This document shows, piece by piece, positions 19,945 to 32,794 of a stretch of DNA of 64,000 bases (positions are counted from its first letter, which is position 1; each line of letters begins with the position of its first letter). A program made the translations under genes and the position numbers. The stretch spans positions 1-64,000 of the forward strand of contig NZ_JACWFG010000033.1 of NCBI RefSeq assembly GCF_019749295.1, given 5' to 3'. The notes beneath the pieces were generated by a model. That model did not search any database. It saw only the letters and a list, made by a program, of their open reading frames with translations, and had not been told where the DNA came from. The DNA is from Neobacillus niacini. GTDB lineage: Bacteria; Bacillota; Bacilli; Bacillales; Cytobacillaceae.

Positions 19945-20445
19945 ATGAGCAGCGCAATCCAACAAAAAGTTCAAATCGTTGATGAAATCACAGCTAAGTT
20001 AAAAGCTAGTGTTTCAACAATCGTAGTTGACTACCGTGGCCTAACTGTTGCTGAAGTAACTGAACTTCGTAAGCAACTTCGTGAAGCTGGTGTCGACTTC
20101 AAAGTTTACAAAAACTCTATGACTCGCCGTGCAGCTGATGCAGCTGAACTTTCAGAGTTAAACGCAGCATTAACTGGTCCGAACGCAATTGCGTTCAGTA
20201 CAGAAGATGTAGTAGCACCTGCAAAAATTCTTAACGACTTTGCTAAAAAGCACGATGCACTTGAAATTAAAGCTGGTGTAATCGAAGGCAATGTAGCAAC
20301 AGTTGAAGAGGTTAAAGCACTTGCAGAACTTCCATCACGCGAAGGCTTGCTTTCTATGCTACTCAGCGTACTACAAGCTCCAATCCGCAACCTTGCTCTT
20401 GCTACAAAAGCAGTTGCAGAACAAAAAGAAGAACAAGGCGCGTAA
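19945..20445 (+). CDS. rplJ: 50S ribosomal protein L10
   Basis: 166 aa from ATG 19945, 7 nt after AGGAGGTG; an open frame reaching back to 19885 runs through the leader terminator and is not used. Base of the L7/L12 stalk; C-terminal helix (about 135-160) binds L12 dimers. Begins [15 protein letters not shown], normal for Bacilli. Confidence 0.97.
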   Translation: MSSAIQQKVQIVDEITAKLKASVSTIVVDYRGLTVAEVTELRKQLREAGVDFKVYKNSMTRRAADAAELSELNAALTGPNAIAFSTEDVVAPAKILNDFAKKHDALEIKAGVIEGNVATVEEVKALAELPSREGLLSMLLSVLQAPIRNLALATKAVAEQKEEQGA

Positions 20446-20500
20446 GTTAAACATTACCGCTTAAATAATAACTGAACGAAAACTAAGGAGGAAAATTAAA

Positions 20501-20863
20501 ATGACTAAAGAACAAATCATTGAAGCAGTTAAATCTATGACTGTTTTAGAACTTAACGACCTAGTAAAAGCAATCGAAGAAGAATTTGGCGTAACTGCTG
20601 CTGCTCCTGTAGCAATGGCTGGCGGAGCTGGTGCTGCTGCTGTTGAAGAGCAAACTGAATTTGATGTAATCCTAGCTAGCGCTGGAGATCAAAAAATCAA
20701 GGTTATCAAAGTTGTTCGTGAAATCACAGGTCTTGGTCTTAAAGAAGCAAAAGATCTTGTTGACAACACTCCAAAAGCTGTTAAAGAAGGCGTATCTAAA
20801 GAAGAAGCTGAAGAACTTAAAGCTAAACTTGCTGAAGTTGGAGCTAACGTTGAAGTTAAGTAA
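20501..20863 (+). CDS. rplL: 50S ribosomal protein L7/L12
   Basis: 120 aa: N-terminal dimer domain, alanine/glycine-rich hinge (about 33-50), and the C-terminal factor-binding domain [23 protein letters not shown]. Recruits translational GTPases. Followed by a strong terminator. Confidence 0.97.
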   Translation: MTKEQIIEAVKSMTVLELNDLVKAIEEEFGVTAAAPVAMAGGAGAAAVEEQTEFDVILASAGDQKIKVIKVVREITGLGLKEAKDLVDNTPKAVKEGVSKEEAEELKAKLAEVGANVEVK

Positions 20864-20874
20864 TAAACTTATAG

Positions 20875-20904
20875 AAAAGCTCGCTGTTTAAGCGGGCTTT
20901 TTTT
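20875..20904 (+). terminator. Terminator after rplL
   Basis: Eleven-pair stem AAAAGCTCGCT / AGCGGGCTTTT with loop GTTTA and a T-run, 12 nt after the stop. Confidence 0.92.
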
Positions 20905-21002
20905 CGCTATCTTAAAGTGGAAGTGCCTCGGTACTGAAGCTTTATATTCGATATTTTCCTCGGGTAACCTCATTAATGAATATTCCTCAGGAGGTGAGCT
21001 TA

Positions 21003-21602
21003 TTGTCTGAGCATTACTATTCTCGCACCCAAAAGGTCGAAAGTGAACCAAAGTATTGGGACTTTACCTTAAGGAATCAGTTGTTTCGATTTAAAACGGA
21101 TAACGGAGTTTTTTCAAAGAAGGAAGTAGATTTCGGTTCTCGTTTATTAATAGAAGCTTTTAAATTACCAAATGTGGAAGGGCCTGTTTTAGATGTAGGC
21201 TGCGGTTACGGTCCGATTGGTCTTTCGATTGCAAAGAACTATCCAGAGCGCACTGTACATATGATCGATGTCAATGAACGAGCGATTGAGCTTGCGAAAG
21301 AAAACGCTGAGCAAAATTCAGTAAAGAATATTGATGTATATGAAAGTGATACTTTGAAAAATGTGAAGGAACTCAACTTTTCTGCGATATTAACAAATCC
21401 ACCGATTAGGGCGGGCAAAACAACGGTGCATGATATTTTTGAACAAAGTCATGCGCATTTAGTCTCCCGAGGGGAGCTTTGGATTGTGATTCAAAAGAAG
21501 CAAGGAGCACCCTCGGCAATTGAAAAATTAAAACAATTATTTAGCACAGTAGAGACTGTTGACAAGTCCAAAGGTTATTTTATCATTAAAGCGGTAAAAT
21601 AG
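21003..21602 (+). CDS. Class I SAM-dependent methyltransferase, RsmC-like (YbxB)
   Basis: 199 aa from TTG 21003, set by GGAGGTGA 5 nt upstream. Motif I VLDVGCGYGPIG and the N-methyltransferase motif TNPPIRAG are clear. Family members methylate guanine N2 in 16S rRNA, but the exact target is not shown. It lies between rplL and rpoB as in B. subtilis ybxB. Confidence 0.9.
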   Translation: MSEHYYSRTQKVESEPKYWDFTLRNQLFRFKTDNGVFSKKEVDFGSRLLIEAFKLPNVEGPVLDVGCGYGPIGLSIAKNYPERTVHMIDVNERAIELAKENAEQNSVKNIDVYESDTLKNVKELNFSAILTNPPIRAGKTTVHDIFEQSHAHLVSRGELWIVIQKKQGAPSAIEKLKQLFSTVETVDKSKGYFIIKAVK

Positions 21603-21632
21603 TTGACTTGAAAATGTCAGATATGGTAGCAT
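21603..21632 (+). promoter_or_regulatory. Likely rpoBC promoter
   Basis: TTGACT (21603-21608), 18-nt spacer, TAGCAT (21627-21632), directly after the methyltransferase stop. An alternative uses TTGAAA at 21608. It would give an rpoB leader of about 220 nt. Confidence 0.45.
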
Positions 21633-21747
21633 TATAAAATGCCATCATAATAATTTCCGAATTATTCCTGTAAATACTTATTTTTTTAGTATAAAAACAG
21701 TTTAAGACGGAAAAGATGACAAAATAATAGTCAAAATGTGAAAATGT

Positions 21748-21783
21748 GGTTTTTAAAACATAAAAACCCTTTTTCTTTTTTTG
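21748..21783 (+). terminator. Possible attenuator in the rpoB leader
   Basis: Stem GGTTTTT / AAAAACC (loop AAAACAT) is followed by CTTTTTCTTTTTTT. It resembles an intrinsic terminator 80 nt before rpoB, but the stem is mostly A-T, so strength is uncertain. Confidence 0.45.
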
Positions 21784-21862
21784 TCTGATGGGGGACGTAT
21801 TAGTCCTTGCAAAAGACCAAAATATATGCTTAAAAAAACGCTTGATTTGAGGGGTGAATCAG

Positions 21863-24800
21863 TTGACAGGTCAACTAGTTCAGTATGGACGACACCGCCA
21901 ACGAAGAAGTTACGCACGAATCAGTGAAGTTTTAGAATTACCAAATCTTATTGAAATCCAAACCTCTTCTTATCAATGGTTTCTTGATGAGGGTTTGCGT
22001 GAAATGTTCCAGGATATTTCACCAATTGAAGACTTTACTGGTAACCTATCACTTGAATTTATTGATTACAGCCTTGGCGAACCTAAGTATTCTGTTGCGG
22101 AATCAAAAGAGCGAGACGTTACATATTCTGCACCATTGCGTGTTAAAGTGCGTCTTGTAAACAAAGAAACAGGCGAAGTAAAAGATCAAGATGTTTTTAT
22201 GGGTGATTTTCCACTCATGACTGAAACAGGTACGTTTGTCATCAATGGGGCAGAACGTGTTATTGTTTCTCAGTTAGTACGTTCACCGAGCGTATATTTC
22301 AGTGGAAAACTCGATAAAAACGGAAAGAAAGGATTTACAGCTACTGTAATTCCGAACCGCGGCGCTTGGCTGGAATATGAAACTGACGCCAAAGATGTCG
22401 TATATGTCAGGATAGATCGTACTCGGAAACTGCCCGTTACGGTTCTTTTGCGTGCACTTGGTTTCGGCTCTGATCAAGAAATCATTGAATTGATTGGAGA
22501 CAATGAGTACATTCGAAATACTCTTGAAAAGGACAACACTGAAGGAGTAGAAAAAGCGCTTCTAGAGATTTATGAGCGTCTGCGTCCAGGTGAACCTCCA
22601 ACCGTTGATAACGCCAAGAGTCTATTGGTTTCAAGGTTCTTTGATCCAAAAAGATATGACCTTGCAAACGTTGGCCGTTATAAAATTAACAAAAAGCTTC
22701 ATATTAAAAACCGCTTATTTAATCAGCGTTTGGCTGAATCTCTTGTTGATCCTGAGACAGGTGAAATTATTGCAGAAAAAGGAACACTTCTAGATCGCAG
22801 AAACCTTGACCGCATTATTCCTGCTCTCGAAAAGGATGTTAATTTTAAGGGCTTTAATCCTGTTGGCGGCGTAGTAGAAGATGAAATTATTCTTCAAGGT
22901 ATTAAAATCTATGCTCCAAATGACGATGGTGAAAAAGTAATTAATGTGCTTGGTAATGCTTATGTTGCTGAGCCAATTAAGAATATTACACCTGCTGATA
23001 TCATTTCTTCAATCAGTTATTTCTTTAACTTGCTGCATGGTGTCGGCGATACAGACGATATTGATCACTTAGGAAATAGACGTCTTCGTTCTGTTGGTGA
23101 ATTGCTTCAGAACCAATTCAGAATTGGCTTGTCACGTATGGAACGTGTTGTACGTGAAAGAATGTCTATTCAAGATACTGCAACGATTACACCACAACAG
23201 TTAATCAATATTCGTCCAGTTATTGCGTCGATTAAAGAGTTCTTTGGAAGCTCTCAGTTATCTCAATTTATGGACCAAACGAATCCGCTTGCTGAATTAA
23301 CGCATAAGCGACGTTTATCTGCATTAGGACCTGGTGGATTAACACGTGAACGTGCAGGATTTGAAGTACGTGACGTTCACTATTCCCACTATGGCCGTAT
23401 GTGTCCGATTGAAACACCAGAGGGACCAAACATTGGTTTGATCAACTCTCTTTCATCCTTTGCAAAAGTAAATCGTTTTGGCTTCATTGAAACTCCGTAT
23501 CGCCGGATTGATCCTGATACTGGAAAAGTTACAAGTCGAATTGATTACTTAACTGCTGATGAAGAAGATAACTATGTAGTTGCACAGGCGAATTCACGTC
23601 TTAGTGATGACGGTACATTTATCGATGACGATGTTGTTGCTCGTTTCCGTGGTGAAAACACGGTTGTAAAACGCGACCGTATCGATTATATGGATGTATC
23701 ACCTAAACAGGTAGTTTCTGCAGCAACCGCATGTATTCCGTTCTTAGAAAATGATGACTCTAACCGTGCCTTGATGGGAGCGAACATGCAGCGTCAAGCC
23801 GTGCCGCTTCTGCAGCCGGAAGCGCCAAGAGTTGGAACAGGAATGGAATATGTTTCTGGTAAAGATTCAGGAGCAGCGGTTATTTGTAAGCATGAAGGAA
23901 TCGTTGAGCATGTTGAGGCACGTGAGGTTTGGGTGCGTCGAATCAATATAGTAGATGGTCAAGAAGTTAAAGGTGACCTTGATAAATATAAAATGCTGAA
24001 GTTCATTCGTTCTAATCAGGGAACTTGTTATAACCAACGTCCAATTGTTGCAGTGGGCAACCGTGTAACAAAAGGTGAAATTCTTGCTGATGGTCCTTCA
24101 ATGGAACTTGGGGAACTAGCTTTAGGACGTAACGTTTTAGTTGGCTTTGTTAACTGGGATGGTTACAACTATGAAGATGCGATCATCATGAGTGAACGCC
24201 TTGTAAAAGATGATGTTTATACTTCTATTCATATTGAAGAATATGAATCAGAGTCTCGTGATACAAAGCTTGGGCCAGAAGAAATTACACGTGATATTCC
24301 AAACGTGGGTGAAGATGCTCTTCGCAATTTGGATGAGCGTGGAATTATTCGTACTGGTGCAGAAGTAAAAGACGGTGACTTGCTAGTAGGTAAAGTAACA
24401 CCAAAAGGAGTTACTGAACTAACTGCAGAAGAAAGATTACTACACGCTATCTTTGGTGAAAAAGCACGAGAAGTTCGTGATACTTCACTAAGAGTTCCGC
24501 ATGGCGGAGGCGGTATTGTTCTTGATGTTAAGGTCTTTAACCGTGAAGACGGCGATGAATTACCGCCAGGAGTGAATCAGCTTGTTCGAGTCTACATTGT
24601 TCAGAAGCGTAAGATTCATGAAGGAGATAAAATGGCCGGCCGTCATGGTAACAAAGGGGTAATATCCCGAATATTGCCAGAAGAGGATATGCCATATTTA
24701 CCAGATGGTACACCAATTGACATTATGTTAAATCCTTTAGGGGTTCCTTCACGTATGAATATCGGACAGGTGCTTGAGCTTCACTTAGGTATGGCTGCTA

Positions 24801-25423
24801 GAGCACTTGGAATTCACGTTGCTTCACCAGTATTTGATGGTGCACGTGAGGAAGATGTTTGGGGAACAATTGAAGAAGCAGGTATGGCTAATGATGCAAA
24901 AACTGTATTATATGATGGCCGTTCTGGTGAACCGTTTGATAATCGTGTGTCTGTTGGCGTTATGTATATGATTAAACTGGCACACATGGTTGATGATAAA
25001 TTACATGCACGTTCTACTGGACCATACTCACTTGTAACCCAGCAGCCACTTGGCGGTAAAGCGCAATTTGGCGGTCAGCGTTTTGGTGAGATGGAGGTTT
25101 GGGCGCTTGAAGCATACGGTGCTGCATATACACTGCAAGAAATTCTGACTGTTAAATCAGATGACGTTGTAGGTCGTGTGAAGACGTATGAAGCGATTGT
25201 AAAAGGTGAAAATGTACCGGAACCAGGTGTTCCTGAATCATTCAAGGTATTAATAAAAGAACTTCAGAGTCTTGGTATGGATGTAAAAATCCTTTCTGGA
25301 GATGAAAAAGAAATTGAAATGCGGGATATGGAAGATGAAGAGGACTTACAGCAAGTCGATACATTAAACATCGTTCCAGAAACTCAAGCATTTGAATCTG
25401 AGAAGGTTGGTTCCAAGGAATAA
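21863..25423 (+). CDS. rpoB: RNA polymerase beta subunit
   Basis: About 1186 aa from TTG 21863 after GAGGGGTGA; this start gives the family N-terminus (M)[15 protein letters not shown], while GTG 21854 would add three residues. The rifampicin region [25 protein letters not shown] is in the wild-type form (Q, D, H, R and S at the usual resistance sites). The acidic C-terminal tail is diverged. Followed by a strong hairpin and rpoC. Confidence 0.97.
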   Translation: MTGQLVQYGRHRQRRSYARISEVLELPNLIEIQTSSYQWFLDEGLREMFQDISPIEDFTGNLSLEFIDYSLGEPKYSVAESKERDVTYSAPLRVKVRLVNKETGEVKDQDVFMGDFPLMTETGTFVINGAERVIVSQLVRSPSVYFSGKLDKNGKKGFTATVIPNRGAWLEYETDAKDVVYVRIDRTRKLPVTVLLRALGFGSDQEIIELIGDNEYIRNTLEKDNTEGVEKALLEIYERLRPGEPPTVDNAKSLLVSRFFDPKRYDLANVGRYKINKKLHIKNRLFNQRLAESLVDPETGEIIAEKGTLLDRRNLDRIIPALEKDVNFKGFNPVGGVVEDEIILQGIKIYAPNDDGEKVINVLGNAYVAEPIKNITPADIISSISYFFNLLHGVGDTDDIDHLGNRRLRSVGELLQNQFRIGLSRMERVVRERMSIQDTATITPQQLINIRPVIASIKEFFGSSQLSQFMDQTNPLAELTHKRRLSALGPGGLTRERAGFEVRDVHYSHYGRMCPIETPEGPNIGLINSLSSFAKVNRFGFIETPYRRIDPDTGKVTSRIDYLTADEEDNYVVAQANSRLSDDGTFIDDDVVARFRGENTVVKRDRIDYMDVSPKQVVSAATACIPFLENDDSNRALMGANMQRQAVPLLQPEAPRVGTGMEYVSGKDSGAAVICKHEGIVEHVEAREVWVRRINIVDGQEVKGDLDKYKMLKFIRSNQGTCYNQRPIVAVGNRVTKGEILADGPSMELGELALGRNVLVGFVNWDGYNYEDAIIMSERLVKDDVYTSIHIEEYESESRDTKLGPEEITRDIPNVGEDALRNLDERGIIRTGAEVKDGDLLVGKVTPKGVTELTAEERLLHAIFGEKAREVRDTSLRVPHGGGGIVLDVKVFNREDGDELPPGVNQLVRVYIVQKRKIHEGDKMAGRHGNKGVISRILPEEDMPYLPDGTPIDIMLNPLGVPSRMNIGQVLELHLGMAARALGIHVASPVFDGAREEDVWGTIEEAGMANDAKTVLYDGRSGEPFDNRVSVGVMYMIKLAHMVDDKLHARSTGPYSLVTQQPLGGKAQFGGQRFGEMEVWALEAYGAAYTLQEILTVKSDDVVGRVKTYEAIVKGENVPEPGVPESFKVLIKELQSLGMDVKILSGDEKEIEMRDMEDEEDLQQVDTLNIVPETQAFESEKVGSKE

Positions 25424-25426
25424 GAG

Positions 25427-25461
25427 TTAGCTAAAAGCGTCACATGGGCGCTTTTAGCTAA
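25427..25461 (+). promoter_or_regulatory. Perfect 13-bp hairpin between rpoB and rpoC
   Basis: TTAGCTAAAAGCG (25427-25439), loop of 9 nt, CGCTTTTAGCTAA (25449-25461). No T-run follows, so it is not an obvious terminator. It could be an RNase III or other processing site, or an mRNA stabiliser; this is inference. Confidence 0.7.
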
Positions 25462-25493
25462 TGATTGTCTAGATAGAAAGGGAGGTAGGCCCC

Positions 25494-28400
25494 TTGCTGG
25501 ATGTTAATAATTTTGAGTATATGAAGATTGGCCTGGCATCACCAGATAAAATCCGTTCTTGGTCTTTTGGAGAAGTAAAAAAGCCAGAAACCATTAACTA
25601 TCGTACATTGAAGCCTGAAAAGGATGGTTTATTCTGTGAGAGGATTTTTGGTCCGACAAAGGATTGGGAATGTCACTGTGGAAAATATAAACGTGTCCGT
25701 TATAAAGGTGTAGTTTGTGACCGATGCGGTGTTGAAGTAACACGTGCAAAGGTTCGCCGTGAACGTATGGGTCATATTGAGCTTGCTGCTCCTGTTTCTC
25801 ATATTTGGTATTTTAAAGGCATCCCTAGCCGGATGGGACTAGTATTAGATATGTCTCCTAGGGCTTTAGAAGAAATCATTTATTTTGCTTCTTATGTTGT
25901 TACTGAATCAGGGGATACAGCTCTTGATAAAAAACAACTATTATCAGAAAAAGAATATCGGGCATACCGTGAAAAGTACGGGAATAAATTCCAAGCTGCC
26001 ATGGGTGCTGAAGCAATTAAAAAGCTTCTTTCTGATATTGATTTAAATAAAGAGGTTGACGCATTAAAAGAAGAATTAAAATCAGCCCAAGGCCAGCGTC
26101 GTACTCGTGCGATTAAACGTCTTGAAGTGTTGGAAGCTTTCCGTAACTCTGGAAATGAGCCATCTTGGATGATTCTTGATGTTCTTCCTGTCATCCCTCC
26201 AGAACTTCGTCCGATGGTACAGTTGGATGGAGGAAGATTCGCTACATCGGATTTAAACGATCTTTATCGTCGTGTAATCAACCGGAATAATCGTTTAAAG
26301 CGTTTGTTGGATCTTGGTGCGCCGAGTATCATCGTTCAAAACGAAAAGCGGATGCTTCAAGAAGCAGTAGACGCCTTAATAGATAATGGCCGTCGCGGAC
26401 GTCCAGTAACTGGTCCTGGTAACCGTCCATTAAAGTCACTTTCCCATATGTTAAAAGGAAAGCAAGGCCGTTTCCGTCAAAACTTACTGGGTAAACGTGT
26501 TGACTATTCTGGCCGTTCTGTTATTGTTGTTGGTCCAAACCTTAAGATGTACCAATGTGGTCTGCCAAAAGAAATGGCTCTTGAGTTATTTAAGCCATTC
26601 GTTATGAAAGAACTCGTTGAAAAAGGTTTAGCGCACAACATTAAATCTGCAAAACGTAAAATTGAAAGAGTTTCTCCTGAAGTGTGGGATGTGCTTGAAG
26701 ATGTTATTCGTGAGCACCCAGTTTTATTAAACCGTGCCCCAACACTTCACAGACTAGGAATCCAGGCATTTGAACCAACCCTTGTTGAAGGAAGAGCGAT
26801 TCGCCTTCACCCTCTTGTATGTACAGCATACAACGCGGACTTTGATGGTGACCAAATGGCTGTTCACGTTCCGCTTTCATCTGAAGCGCAAGCAGAGGCT
26901 AGACTTTTAATGTTAGCCGCCCAAAACATCTTGAACCCTAAAGATGGTAAGCCGGTAGTTACACCTTCTCAGGATATGGTACTTGGAAACTACTACCTGA
27001 CTCTTGAAAGAGAAGGCGCTATTGGTGAGGGTATGATTTTTAAAGATACGAACGAAGCGTTAATTGCTTATCAAAATGGCTATGTTCATCTACACACACG
27101 TGTAGCTGTTCATGCTGGTTCATTAGGAAATGAAACCTTAACAGAAGAACAAAACAATAAGTTACTTATTACCACTGTTGGTAAGCTTATTTTTAATGAA
27201 ATTCTTCCAAAATCATTCCCATATATCAACGAACCTACTAGACAAAACTTAGAAGTTGAAACACCTGCTAAGTACTTTGTTGAAAAAGGTGAGGATGTTC
27301 CAGCGAGAATTCAAGAAATGCCATTAGTAGACCCGTTCAAAAAGAAAATCCTTGGAAATATCATTGCAGAAGTATTTAAACGATTCAAAATCACTGAAAC
27401 GTCAAAAATGCTAGACCGCATGAAAGACTTAGGATTCAAATATTCTACAAAAGCTGGGATTACCGTCGGTGTTGCCGATATCGTGGTATTACCTGAAAAG
27501 CAAGAAATTCTACATGAGGCACAAAGCAAGGTTGATAACGTTATGAAGCAGTTCCGTCGTGGATTAATCACTGAAGACGAACGATATGACCGTGTAATTG
27601 CCATTTGGAGTGCAGCGAAAGATAACATTCAAGGAAAATTGATGCAATCGTTGAATAAAACGAATCCAATTTTCATGATGAGTGATTCCGGTGCCCGTGG
27701 TAACGCCTCTAACTTCACACAGCTTGCTGGGATGCGTGGATTGATGGCCAACCCGGCTGGACGTATCATCGAATTACCGATCAAGTCAAGTTTCCGTGAA
27801 GGACTGACAGTATTAGAATACTTTATCTCTACACACGGTGCTCGTAAAGGTCTTGCCGATACTGCACTGAAAACAGCTGACTCAGGTTACTTAACACGTC
27901 GTCTTGTTGACGTTGCACAAGATGTAATTGTCCGTGAAGATGATTGTGGAACCGATCGTGGTCTGTTAATCCGTTCACTTAAGGATGGAACAGAGGTTAT
28001 CGAAGGATTGGATGAACGTTTAATTGGCCGTTATGCACGTAATCCAATTAGACATCCTGAAACAAAAGAAGTATTAGTTCCTGAAAATGGACTTATTACT
28101 GAAGATTTAGCAGAAACAATTGTGGGTGCCGGAATTGAAGAAGTGAGAATTCGATCTGCCTTTACATGTAATACCCGTCATGGAGTATGTAAAAAGTGTT
28201 ATGGCCGTAACTTGGCTACAGGTCAAGAAGTTGAAGTTGGGGAAGCAGTTGGTATTATTGCAGCCCAATCAATTGGAGAACCTGGTACACAGTTAACAAT
28301 GCGTACATTCCATACAGGAGGGGTAGCAGGAGACGATATCACTCAAGGTTTACCGCGTATTCAAGAAATCTTTGAAGCTCGTAACCCTAAAGGGCAGGCA

Positions 28401-29093
28401 GTTATTTCTGAGATTGATGGCGTGGTTGTGGGTATTAACGAAGGCCGTGATCGTCAGCACGAAATCATCGTTCAAGGTGAGATTGAATCACGTACTTATA
28501 ATGCTCCATATACAGCGCGCTTGAAAGTAGCTGTTAATGACCGGGTAGAACGCGGTCAGGAATTAACTGAAGGTTCTATTGACCCTAAAGAGTTAATTAA
28601 AGTCAAAGATGTAAATGCTGTACAAGAGTACTTACTCCGTGAAGTTCAAAAGGTTTACCGTATGCAGGGTGTTGAGATTGGCGATAAGCACGTAGAAGTA
28701 ATGGTTCGTCAGATGATGCGTAAGGTCCGCGTAAGTGATGCAGGTGAAACAGATGTACTTCCTGGTACATTATTAGATATTCACCAATTCACAGATGCAA
28801 ACGAAAAAGCATTGTTAGCAGGAAAACTGCCAGCTACTGGACGTCCGGTATTACTTGGTATTACGAAAGCGTCACTTGAAACTGACTCATTCCTTTCTGC
28901 TGCATCCTTCCAAGAAACAACAAGAGTTCTTACAGATGCTGCAATCAAAGGTAAACGTGATGAATTACTCGGCTTAAAAGAAAATGTTATTATTGGTAAG
29001 CTAGTTCCTGCAGGTACAGGTATGCAGAGATACCGTAAAGCTGAACCAGTCTTAAGAGATACAACTTCTGAAGAAACAGTAGCGATAGACTAG
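25494..29093 (+). CDS. rpoC: RNA polymerase beta' subunit
   Basis: 1199 aa from TTG 25494, family N-terminus [19 protein letters not shown] upstream. Zinc-binding CHCGK...CDRC near residue 60, catalytic [12 protein letters not shown] (three Mg-binding Asp), and the second zinc cluster ([19 protein letters not shown]) are intact. Forms the active site with RpoB. Confidence 0.97.
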   Translation: MLDVNNFEYMKIGLASPDKIRSWSFGEVKKPETINYRTLKPEKDGLFCERIFGPTKDWECHCGKYKRVRYKGVVCDRCGVEVTRAKVRRERMGHIELAAPVSHIWYFKGIPSRMGLVLDMSPRALEEIIYFASYVVTESGDTALDKKQLLSEKEYRAYREKYGNKFQAAMGAEAIKKLLSDIDLNKEVDALKEELKSAQGQRRTRAIKRLEVLEAFRNSGNEPSWMILDVLPVIPPELRPMVQLDGGRFATSDLNDLYRRVINRNNRLKRLLDLGAPSIIVQNEKRMLQEAVDALIDNGRRGRPVTGPGNRPLKSLSHMLKGKQGRFRQNLLGKRVDYSGRSVIVVGPNLKMYQCGLPKEMALELFKPFVMKELVEKGLAHNIKSAKRKIERVSPEVWDVLEDVIREHPVLLNRAPTLHRLGIQAFEPTLVEGRAIRLHPLVCTAYNADFDGDQMAVHVPLSSEAQAEARLLMLAAQNILNPKDGKPVVTPSQDMVLGNYYLTLEREGAIGEGMIFKDTNEALIAYQNGYVHLHTRVAVHAGSLGNETLTEEQNNKLLITTVGKLIFNEILPKSFPYINEPTRQNLEVETPAKYFVEKGEDVPARIQEMPLVDPFKKKILGNIIAEVFKRFKITETSKMLDRMKDLGFKYSTKAGITVGVADIVVLPEKQEILHEAQSKVDNVMKQFRRGLITEDERYDRVIAIWSAAKDNIQGKLMQSLNKTNPIFMMSDSGARGNASNFTQLAGMRGLMANPAGRIIELPIKSSFREGLTVLEYFISTHGARKGLADTALKTADSGYLTRRLVDVAQDVIVREDDCGTDRGLLIRSLKDGTEVIEGLDERLIGRYARNPIRHPETKEVLVPENGLITEDLAETIVGAGIEEVRIRSAFTCNTRHGVCKKCYGRNLATGQEVEVGEAVGIIAAQSIGEPGTQLTMRTFHTGGVAGDDITQGLPRIQEIFEARNPKGQAVISEIDGVVVGINEGRDRQHEIIVQGEIESRTYNAPYTARLKVAVNDRVERGQELTEGSIDPKELIKVKDVNAVQEYLLREVQKVYRMQGVEIGDKHVEVMVRQMMRKVRVSDAGETDVLPGTLLDIHQFTDANEKALLAGKLPATGRPVLLGITKASLETDSFLSAASFQETTRVLTDAAIKGKRDELLGLKENVIIGKLVPAGTGMQRYRKAEPVLRDTTSEETVAID

Positions 29094-29108
29094 GGTTTTA
29101 AAATTTAT

Positions 29109-29145
29109 GCGGTACCCGCTTTAGCAGCGTGTACCGCCTTTTATA
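29109..29145 (+). terminator. Terminator-like hairpin after rpoC
   Basis: GCGGTAC / GTACCGC with an inner CGC/GCG helix and a tail CTTTTA. Strong stem, short T-run, so possibly partial. Confidence 0.55.
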
Positions 29146-29179
29146 GACAGTCGTCTTTAAAAAATAATTTAAAGTGTTG

Positions 29180-29208
29180 TTGACTTATATTTTAGAAGAT
29201 GGTAATAT
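29180..29208 (+). promoter_or_regulatory. Promoter of the str operon (rplGB-rpsL)
   Basis: TTGACT (29180-29185), 17-nt spacer, TAATAT (29203-29208). Confidence 0.82.
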
Positions 29209-29253
29209 ATCAAAGGTGCTCCTATTCACCTGATACTTTGGAGGATATGATAT

Positions 29254-29502
29254 ATGTCTTATGAAAAAGTATTACAGGCAGCTAAGATTGTTATAGGAAC
29301 AAAACAAGCAGTAAAAGCACTAAAGGATGGAACAGCAAGCGAGTTAATGATTGCGAATGATGCAGAAACGAGAGTGACGGCATCGGTTGTGAAATTAGCT
29401 CAAGAATTAAACATCCCAATTATCTATGTTGACTCGATGAAAAAACTCGGGAAAGCATGTGGAATAGAAGTTGGTGCTTCAACTGTAGTAATTATCAGTT
29501 AA
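29254..29502 (+). CDS. rplGB: L7Ae-family K-turn RNA-binding protein (YbxF)
   Basis: 82 aa, single L7Ae/L30e domain ([42 protein letters not shown]). Binds kink-turn RNA; associated with the ribosome in B. subtilis. Located right before rpsL as in other Bacilli, after its own promoter at 29180. Confidence 0.93.
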   Translation: MSYEKVLQAAKIVIGTKQAVKALKDGTASELMIANDAETRVTASVVKLAQELNIPIIYVDSMKKLGKACGIEVGASTVVIIS

Positions 29503-29557
29503 AAACTGTTTTTGTAGATATAAGATCTGCAAGAACTTTGTTTTTGCACTAAAATGA

Positions 29558-30028
<471 letters not shown>

Positions 30029-30068
30029 AACAGATAAATAGACAGCTTGTTTGAAAGGAGGAAATTAA

Positions 30069-30539
30069 ATGCCACGTAAAGGTCCTGTAGCAAAAAGAGA
30101 CGTGTTACCAGATCCACTTTACAATTCAAAATTAGTTACTCGTCTAATCAACAAAATGATGGTTGACGGTAAAAGAGGTAAATCACAAGAAATTCTTTAC
30201 TCTGCATTTGAAACAATCCGTGAACGCTCTGGTAAAGAGCCAATGGAAATTTTTGAAGCAGCAATGAAGAATATCATGCCAGTACTAGAGGTAAGAGCTC
30301 GCCGTGTAGGTGGAGCAAACTACCAAGTACCAGTTGAGGTACGTCCTGATCGTCGTACAACTCTTGGTCTTCGTTGGTTAGTAAACTATGCGCGTCTTCG
30401 CGGTGAAAAGACGATGGAAGAGCGTTTAGCGAACGAAATCATGGATGCAGCTAATAACGCTGGAGCATCTGTTAAGAAGCGTGAAGATACTCACAAAATG
30501 GCAGAAGCAAACAAAGCGTTTGCTCACTATCGTTGGTAG
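30069..30539 (+). CDS. rpsG: 30S ribosomal protein S7
   Basis: 156 aa, begins [16 protein letters not shown]; nucleates assembly of the 30S head and lies at the E site. Second gene of rpsL-rpsG-fusA-tuf. Confidence 0.97.
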   Translation: MPRKGPVAKRDVLPDPLYNSKLVTRLINKMMVDGKRGKSQEILYSAFETIRERSGKEPMEIFEAAMKNIMPVLEVRARRVGGANYQVPVEVRPDRRTTLGLRWLVNYARLRGEKTMEERLANEIMDAANNAGASVKKREDTHKMAEANKAFAHYRW

Positions 30540-30586
30540 GATTACCTTTAACATAAAAACTTTCATACTAGGAAGGAGAAAGACCC

Positions 30587-32668
30587 ATGGCAAGAGAGTT
30601 CTCCTTAGAAAACACTCGTAATATCGGCATCATGGCACACATCGATGCCGGTAAAACGACGACCACTGAGCGTGTACTTTATTACACTGGTAAGATTCAT
30701 AAAATCGGTGAAACACATGAAGGTGCTTCTCAGATGGACTGGATGGAGCAAGAGCAAGAACGCGGAATCACAATTACTTCCGCAGCAACAACTGCATCAT
30801 GGAAAGGTCATCGCGTAAACATCATCGATACACCAGGACACGTAGACTTCACAGTTGAAGTTGAACGTTCCCTTCGTGTACTTGATGGTGCGGTAGCGGT
30901 ACTTGATGCACAGTCTGGTGTTGAACCGCAAACTGAAACAGTTTGGCGTCAAGCAACAACTTACGGTGTACCTCGTGTAGTATTCGTAAACAAAATGGAC
31001 AAAATCGGTGCAGACTTCTTGTATTCTGTAAGAACAATACATGATCGTTTGCAAGCGAATGCCCACCCGATTCAGATACCAATTGGTGCTGAAGATCAGT
31101 TCTCTGCAATCATTGACCTTGTAGAAATGAATGCAATATTTTACGGTAATGACTTAGGTACTGATATTGAAGTACGTGACATTCCTGAAGAGTATCTAAC
31201 TCTAGCTGAAGAGTGGCGTGAAAAGCTAGTTGAAGCAGTAGCAGAATTAGATGAAGAATTAATGGAAAAATACCTTGGTGGTGAAGAAATCACTAAAGAA
31301 GAGCTTAAAGCTGGTATTCGTCAAGGTACTGTTAATGTAGAATTCTACCCTGTTATATGTGGATCTGCTTTCAAAAACAAAGGTGTTCAGTTAATGTTAG
31401 ATGCTGTTATTGATTACCTTCCATCTCCATTAGATGTTCCTGCAATCAAGGGTCATGCTCCGGATGATGAAGAAGAAGTCCTTGAACGTCACTCAAGTGA
31501 TGAAGAGCCGTTTTCAGCTCTTGCATTTAAAGTTATGACTGATCCTTATGTTGGTAAATTAACGTTCTTCCGTGTTTACTCGGGTACTTTAGAATCTGGA
31601 TCTTATGTTCAGAACTCTACTAAAGGAAAACGTGAACGTGTTGGACGTATCCTGCAAATGCATGCAAATAGCCGTCAAGAAATCTCAAAGGTTTTTGCTG
31701 GTGACATTGCTGCAGCTGTAGGTTTGAAAGATACTACTACTGGGGATACACTTTGTGATGATAAAAACCTTGTTATTCTTGAGTCAATGAACTTCCCTGA
31801 ACCAGTAATTCAACTTTCCGTTGAACCAAAATCAAAAGCTGACCAAGATAAAATGACAACTGCATTGCAAAAGCTTCAAGAAGAAGATCCAACATTCCGT
31901 GCGCATACTGACCAGGAAACTGGACAAGTTATCATTGCCGGTATGGGAGAGCTTCACCTTGATATCTTAGTAGATCGTATGCGTCGTGAATTCAAAGTAG
32001 AAGCTAACGTAGGTGCTCCACAAGTTGCTTACCGTGAAACATTCCGTGCTTCTGCACAAGTAGAAGGTAAGTTTGCACGTCAATCCGGTGGTCGTGGACA
32101 ATATGGCCATGTTTGGATTGAATTCTCACCTAATGATGAAGGTAAAGGATTCGAATTCGTAAATGGTATCGTTGGTGGTGTTGTTCCTCGTGAATACATC
32201 CCAGCAGTTCAAGCTGGTCTTGAAGATTCCTTGAATCGTGGAGTACTTGCTGGATATCCTTTAGTTGATATTAAGGCTAGACTATTTGATGGTTCTTACC
32301 ATGATGTCGATTCATCTGAGATGGCATTTAAGATTGCTGCATCTATGGCACTTAAAAATGCAGCTTCTAAGTGTAAACCTGTTATCCTAGAACCTATGAT
32401 GAGGGTTGAAGTTGTAATCCCTGAAGAGTATCTAGGAGATATTATGGGTCAAATCACTGCACGCCGTGGTCGTGTAGAAGGAATGGAAGCACGTGGTAAC
32501 GCTCAAGTAGTTCGTGCACAAGTTCCACTTTCAGAAATGTTTGGTTATGCAACTGCACTTCGTTCTAGTACACAAGGACGTGGAGTATTCTCCATGCACT
32601 TCGATCACTACGAAGAAGTACCAAAATCAGTTTCTGAAGAAATTATCAAAAAAAATAAAGGTGAATAA
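30587..32668 (+). CDS. fusA: Elongation factor G
   Basis: 693 aa translocation GTPase. G1 [15 protein letters not shown]3 DTPGHVDF, G4 NKMDKIG, and domains II-V complete (domain IV starts around [13 protein letters not shown]). Wild-type appearance; no duplicate in the window. Confidence 0.97.
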   Translation: MAREFSLENTRNIGIMAHIDAGKTTTTERVLYYTGKIHKIGETHEGASQMDWMEQEQERGITITSAATTASWKGHRVNIIDTPGHVDFTVEVERSLRVLDGAVAVLDAQSGVEPQTETVWRQATTYGVPRVVFVNKMDKIGADFLYSVRTIHDRLQANAHPIQIPIGAEDQFSAIIDLVEMNAIFYGNDLGTDIEVRDIPEEYLTLAEEWREKLVEAVAELDEELMEKYLGGEEITKEELKAGIRQGTVNVEFYPVICGSAFKNKGVQLMLDAVIDYLPSPLDVPAIKGHAPDDEEEVLERHSSDEEPFSALAFKVMTDPYVGKLTFFRVYSGTLESGSYVQNSTKGKRERVGRILQMHANSRQEISKVFAGDIAAAVGLKDTTTGDTLCDDKNLVILESMNFPEPVIQLSVEPKSKADQDKMTTALQKLQEEDPTFRAHTDQETGQVIIAGMGELHLDILVDRMRREFKVEANVGAPQVAYRETFRASAQVEGKFARQSGGRGQYGHVWIEFSPNDEGKGFEFVNGIVGGVVPREYIPAVQAGLEDSLNRGVLAGYPLVDIKARLFDGSYHDVDSSEMAFKIAASMALKNAASKCKPVILEPMMRVEVVIPEEYLGDIMGQITARRGRVEGMEARGNAQVVRAQVPLSEMFGYATALRSSTQGRGVFSMHFDHYEEVPKSVSEEIIKKNKGE

Positions 32669-32711
32669 TTGATTTTCACCTTTTAATAAAGTATAACTAC
32701 TTATGTATCAA

Positions 32712-32752
32712 TGGAAACTGTAGAATTGGGACAACCCCGTTTACAGTTTCCA
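32712..32752 (+). promoter_or_regulatory. Long hairpin between fusA and tuf
   Basis: TGGAAACTGTA (32712-32722) pairs perfectly with TACAGTTTCCA (32742-32752); an inner GGG/CCC helix forms in the loop. No T-run. It could be a processing or stability element separating fusA and tuf mRNA levels. Confidence 0.65.
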
Positions 32753-32794
32753 AAAATATACTTAACTTTTTCAAATTAAAGGAGGATTTTCCTA

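Noticed and set aside
21854-21862. GTG start of rpoB three codons upstream
   Set aside because: TTG 21863 matches the family N-terminus and has suitable SD spacing.
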